DNA of 13,974 nucleotides. It comes from an uncultured Polyangiaceae bacterium. Lineage in GTDB: Bacteria > Myxococcota_A > Polyangia > Polyangiales > Houyiibacteriaceae. Within the stretch, counting starts at the first letter, position 1. Each line of letters starts with the position of its first letter. The notes beneath the pieces were generated by a model, which worked only from the letters and a program-made list of their open reading frames with translations, was not told the DNA's origin and searched no databases. The position numbers and the translations under genes were made by a program. Positions 8,246-13,974 of the stretch are shown here, piece after piece. Where the stretch lies: assembly GCA_947258625.1 (NCBI GenBank), contig CAMYJN010000011.1, forward strand, positions 1 to 13,974, given 5' to 3'.

Positions 8246-9523
8246 TCATTCCAAGGTCATCTCGACGATCAGGGGCGTCCCTGGCTTCAGATCGCCCTGC
8301 ACCGACTGGCTCGTGATTCCATCGGTGGCTCCTGTCGTGACTGGCACGGATACCGGGCCGCCGTCTCGCACGATCCACACGCGTTGTTGTTTCTTTGCAC
8401 CGCTTGGCGGTTGGCGGTTCCTCGGTGCAGAGCGAGGCGGCCGCGGAAGCAGTCGACCGAGCAAACCGCCACTAGGTCCGGCTTCTTCGCGGATGGGCGG
8501 ACTGAAGCGCAGCGCCGCATTTGGGATCAGAATCGCGTCTTGCACCTGTTCCACGATGATGTTCGCGGTCGCCGTCATTCCGGGCCGCAGTGACAAGTCT
8601 TCGTTGTCGACGTTCAACACCGCCTCGTACGTGATGACCCCCTCCACTTCTTGTGCGCCAAAATGAACGTCGGTGATCTCCGCCGAGAACGTTCGATCGG
8701 GATACGCGTCCACCGCAAAGGTAGCCTTCTGGCCTGGGCGTACTCTACCCACGTCTGCCTCGTCGACGCTCACGTGGAGCTCCATCTTGGTCAAATCCTC
8801 CGCAAGCACGAACAGCACCGGCGTCTGAAGAGAAGCGGCAACAGTCTGCCCGGGTTCTACGGTGCGCACCAACACGACGCCGTCCACAGGCGAATGGATG
8901 ACCGTCTTGGCGAGGTCGATCTCACTCGCTTCGAGGTTTGCGTTCGCTTCGGCGACCTCCGCCTTCGCGCTTGCGCGATCGGCAAGAGCACGTTTGAGCG
9001 CCGCGTCCGCCGCATCGATCTCGAGCTGTGAGGGGTCGGTGCCTTTGCTGACCTCCCGCAGGCGCTTGAGTCTTCCGAGCTGCGCCCGGCTTTCGTCCAC
9101 AGTAGCCTGCGACTGCAAGATCCTCGCCCTTGCCGCTTCGAGCGCAGCACGTGACTTCACCACCTGAGCTTTGAATTTCGTGGGGTCAAGCCTCGCCAGA
9201 ACTTGATTGCGCTCCACGCGATTGTTGTAGTCCACCTCGACTGTCGTCACGGTGCCGGACACCTCGACTCCGACTTCGACCTGATTCGTCGGCTCGAGAT
9301 TCCCCGTCGCCGTCACTGTGACGATCAGATTGCCGCGTCGGACATCTTGGGTTGTGATCTGGTGTCCATCCGAACGACGGGCCATGACCCAGACACCAAC
9401 ACCAGCGATAAGGAGAACTGCCAGAGCGCCCCAGAGATAGGACCGCTTCCTCCGGTGTCCGTCCGACGGCGCACTGGCGCCCAAAAACCCTGCAACCTCG
9501 GAATCCCGGTCGGCCTTCGTCAC
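8246..9523 (-). CDS. MacA/HlyD-family periplasmic adaptor protein
   Basis: This 425-residue membrane fusion protein has a cytoplasmic N-terminus and one anchor helix at about 29-47 (YLWGALAVLLIAGVGVWVM). The lipoyl/barrel-sandwich domain is split into halves (about 82-112 and 205-235, HSPVDGVVLVRTVEPGQTV). An alpha-helical hairpin rich in Ala/Arg/Glu lies between them (about 118-205), followed by a beta-barrel (LRPGMTATANIIV) and a membrane-proximal domain (TTGATDGITSQSVQGDLKPG). A Pro/Arg-rich insert at about 342-380 interrupts the last part and is unusual for MacA. The hairpin should dock onto a TolC-like channel not encoded here. The start is GTG 9523, with a GAGAG five bases upstream. It is the first gene of the adaptor-ATPase-permease operon, so the promoter should lie between 9524 and about 9620. 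Confidence 0.93.
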   Translation of the reverse strand: MTKADRDSEVAGFLGASAPSDGHRRKRSYLWGALAVLLIAGVGVWVMARRSDGHQITTQDVRRGNLIVTVTATGNLEPTNQVEVGVEVSGTVTTVEVDYNNRVERNQVLARLDPTKFKAQVVKSRAALEAARARILQSQATVDESRAQLGRLKRLREVSKGTDPSQLEIDAADAALKRALADRASAKAEVAEANANLEASEIDLAKTVIHSPVDGVVLVRTVEPGQTVAASLQTPVLFVLAEDLTKMELHVSVDEADVGRVRPGQKATFAVDAYPDRTFSAEITDVHFGAQEVEGVITYEAVLNVDNEDLSLRPGMTATANIIVEQVQDAILIPNAALRFSPPIREEAGPSGGLLGRLLPRPPRSAPRNRQPPSGAKKQQRVWIVRDGGPVSVPVTTGATDGITSQSVQGDLKPGTPLIVEMTLE

Positions 9524-10176
9524 GTCATCTCTCGTTTACCGCTGACCTCGTGGCGTTCAACGGCGACGAAGTGTAGCCTAGGAATCTGAAAAGGGGATGA
9601 CTAATGCACCGGGTCTTAGCGCCCGGGGACTGCTTGCCGAGTTCGTCCACTCCCAGGCCACCGGCAGCGTCGGATCATCAGACTCTTCGTCGGTCTTTCG
9701 ATTGCCGGCGCCATGGTCGGTCGTTGCGCATCGATTCGAGGCGCTGCTTCCGGTTCAGCGGGCGATGCCGGGGACGCAAGAGCCAGTAACTGGAATGGCT
9801 AAATCAAGCGTGTTCAGGATTGCCCGCAAGAGCGCGATGAGCGACCAGGTTGTTGCTCTGTCCGAACTTCGCGCGAGTGATGAAGTGCATTTCCGGCTAG
9901 GAAGAACCAACGCCCCGTCAGCACCGCAAACCACGCGACATCGCGACCCTTGAAGCCCAACGCAAGTCAACGAGTCCGGGCGTCGTCGAGCGCGAGGGGC
10001 GCCGGGGTCTCGCACCTGGCCTGACACAAGGAAGTGCAGATCACTCTACGGTGCGTCCATCCAGCATTTGAAGCCGGCAAACGAGTCAACGACGCCCGTT
10101 TTCGGGACACCGTTTGGGACACGAGCGAGTTCTACGAAGAAGACGAATTCGCGAACTCGTTGAAACTATTAGCAGA
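9524..10176. other. 653-bp stretch with no convincing gene
   Basis: The 5' part should hold the promoter of the exporter operon (minus strand), though I see no consensus -35/-10 pair. Short open frames exist on both strands but have poor composition or no start codon. Near the right end the plus-strand frame reading RFRDTVWDTSEFYEEDEFAN (about 10100-10160) looks more protein-like. It runs straight into the antisense of the tRNA fragment, as the last codons of tyrosine integrases often do at attachment sites. That is suggestive only; no integrase catalytic motif is present. Confidence 0.5.
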
Positions 10177-10215
10177 CGCGGAGGGATTCGAACCCACGAC
10201 TTCTGCCTCCGGAGC
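10177..10215 (-). tRNA. 3' fragment of a tRNA-Arg(CCG)-like gene
   Basis: Read on the minus strand, the sequence holds an anticodon loop CTCCGGA (anticodon CCG), the 3' anticodon-stem half GGCAG, a five-base variable loop AAGTC and a T arm GTGGG-TTCGAAT-CCCTC. The 5' half is missing: the bases before the loop (ATTGGG) do not pair with GGCAG, and no D arm is present. The T stem carries one T-T mismatch. A fragment starting at the anticodon loop is the usual product of tyrosine-integrase recombination into a tRNA gene, so this looks like a decayed att site. It is not a working tRNA. Confidence 0.55.
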
Positions 10216-10310
10216 CCAATCCACCAGCCCGAATCGCCTCGTTTTCCCTCGGTTTTAGGGGAGGAGCGATGCGCCACTGAGCGCGACGAGGCTCCTTTAA
10301 CCCCCCTTTT

Positions 10311-10325
10311 GGGACCAGTGGTCCC
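10311..10325. promoter_or_regulatory. 15-bp dyad, possible operator
   Basis: GGGACCAGTGGTCCC is a perfect 7-bp inverted repeat around one central base, too tight for a hairpin but suited to a dimeric DNA-binding protein. It overlaps the GTG of the small open frame at 10318. The function is a guess. Confidence 0.25.
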
Positions 10326-10431
10326 GAAAGACATCGAGCTCGCCGCTCAGCGCGCATTAGCCGATCCAAATGCATCGAACCGCGAGCTGACCCTTGCCAA
10401 ATGGATTCTTAAACGCGTTGAAAATGAGTAA
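10318..10431 (+). CDS. short unrecognised coding piece abutting the IS remnant
   Basis: A 37-residue frame from GTG 10318 reads VVPKDIELAAQRALADPNA and ends KRVENE. It has a plausible amphipathic helical composition and stops at TAA 10429-10431, about 10 bp before the transposase remnant. The frame stays open leftward into the antisense of the tRNA fragment, so the true 5' end is unclear. It may be the tail of a gene carried by a former integrated element, or chance. No ribosome binding site supports the GTG. Confidence 0.22.
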   Translation: MVPKDIELAAQRALADPNASNRELTLAKWILKRVENE

Positions 10432-10439
10432 CGGAGAGG

Positions 10440-10551
10440 GCAAACCGACGTCAGTCTTGTCGCGTGTGCACACGACCCACTCAACAATCCATGAGTGTTA
10501 TCAACGCAGTCGCAAATGCGCCGCCGTGACTCCAGAATGCTCCTGGACGCA
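10440..10551 (+). pseudogene. solo 3' end of a DDE transposase gene (direct repeat copy A)
   Basis: The frame starting at 10440 reads ANRRQSCRVCTRPTQQSMSV and then INAVANAPP, and stops at TGA 10527-10529. This is the C-terminus of the same transposase as the longer remnant at 11159-11621. Bases 10441-10551 align without gaps to 11511-11621 (9 mismatches in 111). Similarity fades before 10440 and ends within a few bases of GGACGCA (10545-10551), which ends in CA like many insertion-sequence termini. Only about 110 bp of the element's right end remain. Confidence 0.75.
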
Positions 10552-10625
10552 GCAGTGGTTCATAAGTGCATCATACTACCCAAACGACCGGATCCAGATG
10601 TACAACAGTCATGTGCAGGCCGATT

Positions 10626-11141
10626 CTAGGGTTGGGTTTCGACTGTAAGCCGAACATTCGCGAACCAGTAGTCGTCGTCAAATCGGCCGTTTTCAATCCG
10701 GAAAGTGTTCGTGCCGACGACGACCAGTTGCGTTGCAGGCAGGGAAACGTGAATCACGCCATTATAATCGTGGGACCCATCCGGATTGGTTTGCCATCGT
10801 GGATCGCTGGTGTCCACAGGTGGAAAGAACGGCTGGACTGAACCCGCGTCGACGCCGTTTATGGAGACGATTGGTGGGCTTTCCAGATTAGGACCGGCCG
10901 GAAGAACGAAATCAAACTCTAAGATCGCTCTCGAGAACTCCGTGTCGACCACGAGCTCTTTCTCAAAAACGACACCCTCGCTCCCGGCGTCATTGCCGAG
11001 ATGATGGACTGCAGCTTCGATCGGGATCGTAGCGTCGCCTCCGCCAGACTCAGTCAATCCTGAGCAAGAAGACGCAAAGAACAAGGCGAAGGCTATCCCC
11101 ATTGAGCCCAGCAATCCGGTTTGACCAATTCGATTCGACAT
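10626..11141 (-). CDS. putative secreted lipoprotein, beta-sandwich-like
   Basis: This 171-residue protein has an N-terminal export signal (LLGSMGIAFALFFASSCSG) with Cys26 as probable lipidation site. The preceding ASS is acceptable, although alanine at -3 is less common than leucine. The mature part is rich in alternating hydrophobic residues and acidic loops (FSRAILEFDFVLPAG, IVSINGVDAGSVQPFFPP, GTNTFRIENGRFDDDYWFAN). This resembles a galactose-binding-like or other extracellular beta-sandwich, but I do not recognise the family. The start ATG has a good GGAAGGA seven bases upstream (11149-11155). Everything beyond about 11156 is transposase remnant on the opposite strand, so the native promoter is probably gone. 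The gene lies between two direct copies of one IS end. Confidence 0.7.
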   Translation of the reverse strand: MSNRIGQTGLLGSMGIAFALFFASSCSGLTESGGGDATIPIEAAVHHLGNDAGSEGVVFEKELVVDTEFSRAILEFDFVLPAGPNLESPPIVSINGVDAGSVQPFFPPVDTSDPRWQTNPDGSHDYNGVIHVSLPATQLVVVGTNTFRIENGRFDDDYWFANVRLTVETQP

Positions 11142-11148
11142 CAGGCTA

Positions 11149-11155
11149 TCCTTCC
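11149..11155 (-). promoter_or_regulatory. ribosome binding site of the lipoprotein gene
   Basis: GGAAGGA on the minus strand, seven bases before ATG 11141, fixes that start. It is the last native-looking upstream sequence before the transposase remnant. Confidence 0.6.
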
Positions 11156-11158
11156 ATG

Positions 11159-11621
11159 ATTACACTCTCGGCGGCCGAAAACGTCAACGCCGGGGTCGAC
11201 CAACTCATGGCCGACGGATTCGTGCACCGTGTGCTTGCCCAGGTCGAGGTCAGATTCAGCAATTCCATGATCGAGGCATTCTGGCGTTCTCTACGTCACC
11301 AGTGGCTATACCTACATTCGCTCGAGAGCTTCACGCAGCTCGCGCAGCTCGCGCAGCTGATCAATTTCTACGTCCGGGAGCACGACACCCAAATGCGCCA
11401 TCACGCGTTCGTCGGACAAACGCCCGACGAGGTGTACTTTGGCCAGGCCGATCGTGTCCGGGACCGCCTCACGACCGCGCGTCATCAAGCTCGTCGAGCA
11501 AGAATGGAGGCAAACCGAGGTGAGTCATGTCGCGTGTGCGCACCACCCACTCAACAATCCATGAGTGTTATCAACGCCGTCGCAAATGCGCCGCCGCGAC
11601 TCCAGAATGTTCCCGGACGCA
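11159..11621 (+). pseudogene. 5'-truncated DDE (integrase-core) transposase remnant
   Basis: The open frame holds the C-terminal third of an rve-type transposase: ITLSAAENVNAGVDQLM, then VRFSNSMIEAFWRSLRHQWL containing the likely catalytic glutamate, INFYVREHDTQM, GQTPDEVYFG and RMEANRGESCRVC. The first two-thirds, including the first catalytic aspartate, are missing. It begins immediately beyond the lipoprotein ribosome binding site. There is a small internal duplication (QLAQLAQL, from repeated CAGCTCGCG). No stop occurs at the expected C-terminus: copy A has TGA 10527-10529, here the same codon is CGA 11597-11599, so the frame runs past the IS end at about 11621. The exact IS family (IS3- or IS481-like) is not settled. 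Confidence 0.85.
11511..11621 (+). repeat. direct repeat copy B (IS right end)
   Basis: This segment aligns gap-free with 10441-10551 at a constant offset of 1070 bp, 102 of 111 bases identical. It includes a small dyad, ACTCA-N8-TGAGT, shared by both copies. The two copies differ mostly by scattered substitutions, so the duplication is old or reflects two independent insertions of related elements. Confidence 0.9.
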
Positions 11622-11725
11622 GCGGCGAAGGTTTGCCCGGGCTGATCTCCTCGCATGGCTTGTCGGTGGAAACCGAGAAGGTGGTCAGCGCCGGCAATAT
11701 GCACGTGTACGTCGCACGGAAGTAA
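11622..11725 (+). pseudogene. 3' tail of a broken gene, methyltransferase-like
   Basis: Directly after the IS end, the same open frame continues as EGLPGLISSHGLSVETEKVV and then SAGNMHVYVARK, ending at TAA 11723-11725. The GF/GL-S-V-E...GNMHVYVAR pattern recalls the last strand of class I SAM-dependent methyltransferases, but about 33 residues cannot prove it. The 5' part of the gene is not in the window; the IS remnant replaces it. It ends 9 bp from the convergent STAND ATPase gene. Confidence 0.4.
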
Positions 11726-11734
11726 CGCCTTCGG

Positions 11735-13974
11735 TCAACCGGCGGTGGCGTCAATGATAGTGCGAGCGTGTTGGATGGCTTGGTCGCGTGTCATGCGGGT
11801 GCCTTCCGCCCATGCATCCTTGAAGCGGTCCGGCGTGAGGTTCTTGCGAGCCGAGTCGAGGGCTTCATCGATGAAGCTCTGCCCGACGAGCGTGGCGGAT
11901 ACGCCGATGTGTTGTCTGAGGGTCGTGGTCGCCCCTAGGAGGCTGACAGCTGCTGCGGGTTGGTTGGCCGTGGTGGCGAGCCGTGCGACGTGATCGAGCG
12001 TGCGGGCGACAAGGGCCAGGTTTCCGAGGGTGTCGAACGCTCTGACCGCTTCGGAGAGGTGCGCACTTGCCTCGTCGATCCGGCCGGCGTGAAGGGCGAT
12101 CCGGCCGAGCAGCTCGAGGACGTGTCCGAGGAAGTTGCGGTCGCCGAGCTGCTGGGCCACCGGAACCATCGGCTCGAGCTTCGACATCAGATCCTCGGCC
12201 ACCTCCGGGGTCATCTCGTTGTTGCTCCACAGGTCGAAGTAGTCGCGGACGGTCTCTAGGAACGTTGCGAAGCCAATGCCGAGCAGGTCGCCGGCATGTT
12301 GGAAGATGCGGAGGCTTTGTTCCCCGTACACCCGAGCGGCATCGAAGTTTAGACGAAAGGCCTCGTTGGTCATGAGGTAAAATAGCACCCACGCCTCGAT
12401 CCGCGGAGCGTTGATCTCTTCTGCGATGCGGCGTGCTTCGGTGAGCCGTGCTTTGGCTTGTTCATGATCGGACATGCTCCAGGAGAACCGGCCTGCCCCG
12501 AGGAGCAGCTTGGCCCGCACGTGGGGCGGAACCCTTTCACCGGCTGCAAGGAGGCGTTTGAACCATGCGCCTGCTTCGCCGAAATGCGAGTGGAGCCACC
12601 AGAAAAAGGAGATCTCGGCAGCGATGCGCATGGCGGGTTCCACGTCGCCGGACGCCATCGACCACTCGAGAATCGCCCTGAGGTTGTCGTGATCGGCTTC
12701 GAGCGCCTCAAGGGCTGCCAATTGATCGGCTGTCGCAAGGAGCCGTCCTTGCTCCTTCGCCCACGCCGTGAACCACTGCTGGTGTCGGGCGAGGGTCGCG
12801 TCTGTCTCTCCGGCCGACTCGAGTCGTTCCCATGCATACTGGCGGATTGTCCCGAGGAGCCCGAATCGTCGGGTTTCGGCCCGCGAGGTGATCACCACCA
12901 GTGACTTGTCGACCAGGTGACTGAGGAGCTCGAGCGCGTCCTGGTCGCGCTTCTCTTCGTGGGACCACAGCGCCTCCACCGCATCCAACGTGAACCCGCC
13001 GCGAAACACCGAAAGGCAGCGGAACAAGCGCTGTTCCTCCGGTGTCAGCAACTCGTAGCTCCAGTCGATCGCGGCGCGAAGGGTCTGTTGACGAGGGACG
13101 GCCGTGCGGGTGCCCTTGGTGAGAAGAGCAAACCGGTCGTCGAGCCGTTCGGAGATCTGATGCGGGGAAAGCGCGCTGACCCTGGCGGCGGCCAGCTCGA
13201 TGGCGAGAGGGACGCCGTCGAGCCGGCGACAGATCTCAGCGCAGGCGTCCGCATTGTCCTTGTTCAACGAGAACTCTCGATCGGTGAGCCGGGCCCGATC
13301 GATGAAAAGGCGGATCGACTCGATGCCGCCCAACGGATCGGGGTCGGGTTCGATGTCGGCGGTGGGAACGGACATCGGCTGCAAGGTCCACACCGTTTCG
13401 CCAGAAACACCCAAGGGTTCCCGGCTCGTCGCGAGCAACCGGACTCCGGGGCAGGAACGGAGCAACTCCTCGGCCAGTACAGCCACGCCCTCGATGAGGT
13501 GCTCGCAGTTGTCGAGCACGAGCAGAACCTCTTGATGGGAGGCCACCTCGAGCAACGTTGCGGCAATGGGACGGTCCGCTTGTTCTTGCACGCCCATGGC
13601 GACGGCCACCTGCTTGGGGATCAGCTCCGGATCGCTGAGCGCTCCGAGCTCGACCAGCCACACTCCGTCCCGGTACTGGCCGGTGGCTGCGGCCGCCACC
13701 TGTAGGGCGATCCGGCTCTTGCCGACCCCTCCGACACCGGTCAGCGTCAAGAGGCGGACGTCGTCGAGCAGCCCGGCGACCTCGCTGACCTCGGCCTCCC
13801 GGCCCACGAACGAGGTGAGCTCAATCGGCAGATTGTTGGGAACTTCGTCGGGGGTCGGTGACGGCGGGACCTCCTGGGCTGTGGCCTGTGAGTCACGCGA
13901 TGGGCTGGGCGTTTCGTCCCCCAGAATCGCCTCGATCGAATCCACGACGGTTTGCCATCGCGGGTCCTTCGTAG
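11735..13974 (-). CDS. STAND/NB-ARC-like ATPase with helical-repeat C-terminus, 5' end off the window
   Basis: The frame is open from the right edge to TGA 11735-11737. A GTG at 13945 would give 736 residues, but coding-like sequence (TKDPRWQTVV) continues upstream in frame with no ribosome binding site at the GTG, so the N-terminus lies beyond 13974. Numbered from the GTG: a Pro/Ser-rich linker (about 10-38), NNLPIELTSFVGREAEV (37-53), Walker A GVGGVGKS (70-77), Walker B LLVLDN (141-146), sensor LLATSRE (170-176), GLPL-like DGVPLAIELAA (243-253), a winged-helix-like region (about 285-385) and TPR-like helical repeats (about 395-700). This layout occurs in AfsR/SARP-type, LuxR-type and class III cyclase-linked regulators. 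The missing N-terminus would tell which effector domain it carries. It is convergent with the broken plus-strand gene. Confidence 0.88.
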   Translation of the reverse strand, partial: TKDPRWQTVVDSIEAILGDETPSPSRDSQATAQEVPPSPTPDEVPNNLPIELTSFVGREAEVSEVAGLLDDVRLLTLTGVGGVGKSRIALQVAAAATGQYRDGVWLVELGALSDPELIPKQVAVAMGVQEQADRPIAATLLEVASHQEVLLVLDNCEHLIEGVAVLAEELLRSCPGVRLLATSREPLGVSGETVWTLQPMSVPTADIEPDPDPLGGIESIRLFIDRARLTDREFSLNKDNADACAEICRRLDGVPLAIELAAARVSALSPHQISERLDDRFALLTKGTRTAVPRQQTLRAAIDWSYELLTPEEQRLFRCLSVFRGGFTLDAVEALWSHEEKRDQDALELLSHLVDKSLVVITSRAETRRFGLLGTIRQYAWERLESAGETDATLARHQQWFTAWAKEQGRLLATADQLAALEALEADHDNLRAILEWSMASGDVEPAMRIAAEISFFWWLHSHFGEAGAWFKRLLAAGERVPPHVRAKLLLGAGRFSWSMSDHEQAKARLTEARRIAEEINAPRIEAWVLFYLMTNEAFRLNFDAARVYGEQSLRIFQHAGDLLGIGFATFLETVRDYFDLWSNNEMTPEVAEDLMSKLEPMVPVAQQLGDRNFLGHVLELLGRIALHAGRIDEASAHLSEAVRAFDTLGNLALVARTLDHVARLATTANQPAAAVSLLGATTTLRQHIGVSATLVGQSFIDEALDSARKNLTPDRFKDAWAEGTRMTRDQAIQHARTIIDATAG

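Noticed and set aside
9671..9802. Lipoprotein-leader-like peptide (LFVGLSIAGAMVGRC) in the exporter upstream region
   Set aside because: An in-frame stop at 9617-9619 is followed by no ATG, GTG or TTG before the hydrophobic segment, and the frame ends after about 40 residues.
10170..10260. Complete tRNA-Arg gene
   Set aside because: No D arm or 5' acceptor strand can be placed, and the 5' anticodon-stem half does not pair.
10114..10431. 105-residue frame containing GGIRTHDFCL as a single protein
   Set aside because: Its middle is the antisense of a tRNA fragment, a well-known source of spurious proteins. Only the last 37 codons were kept, at low confidence.
11510..11638. Small MITE bounded by GGCAAACC and GGTTTGCC
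   Set aside because: The left arm is within transposase codons and the right arm is past the shared repeat. Copy A lacks the right arm, so the arms are probably coincidental.
11865..12392. 175-residue alternative minus-strand frame within the STAND ATPase
   Set aside because: It lies in another frame of a continuous, motif-bearing gene and is Arg/Pro-rich: a shadow frame.

Overview
The window looks like a mobile-element-rich accessory region of a high-GC Gram-negative bacterium. A MacAB-type tripartite exporter adaptor and permease, two proteins with lipoprotein-like leaders and a membrane-anchored NlpC/P60-like protein all imply an envelope with a periplasm. The gene mix and many GTG starts would fit a Myxococcota/deltaproteobacterial genome, but that placement is an impression; no rRNA or marker gene is present to fix it.

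Layout. Bases 1-610 hold the left part of an IS3-family element resembling the IS6110 type (terminal repeat, intact orfA, orfB cut off). Bases 611-3301 are an intact-looking IS21-family element (istB and istA on the minus strand, TGCGTATTCCG ends, arrays of ~22-bp subterminal repeats). Its left flank is the broken IS3 orfB and its right flank is an unrelated gene, with no matching target duplication, so the insertion also marks a rearrangement junction. Bases 3285-6093 (minus strand) are a compact three-gene cluster: a membrane-anchored NlpC/P60-like protein with a PATR-type beta-repeat tail, an ATGA-coupled 79-residue orphan, and a DUF4174-thioredoxin fusion whose last residues are supplied by the IS21 end. 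Bases 6314-9523 (minus strand) are a complete adaptor/ATPase/permease operon of the MacAB/LolCDE class, with ATPase and permease as separate, overlapping genes.

Bases 9524-11725 are a gene graveyard. It has about 650 bp without a convincing gene, a minus-strand 3' fragment of a tRNA-Arg(CCG)-like gene (a probable old integration scar), and two direct copies (102/111 identical, exactly 1070 bp apart) of the 3' end of one transposase gene. These bracket a putative lipoprotein gene, and the second copy is fused in frame to the tail of another broken gene. Bases 11735-13974 carry most of a large STAND/NB-ARC-type ATPase with a helical-repeat tail that runs off the right edge.

How genes may work together: the exporter operon is self-contained apart from an outer-membrane TolC-like partner, which is not in the window. 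The three-gene envelope cluster (cysteine-peptidase fold + orphan + thiol-redox lipoprotein) is the best candidate for an undescribed functional unit; its joint role is inference from coupling and localisation only.
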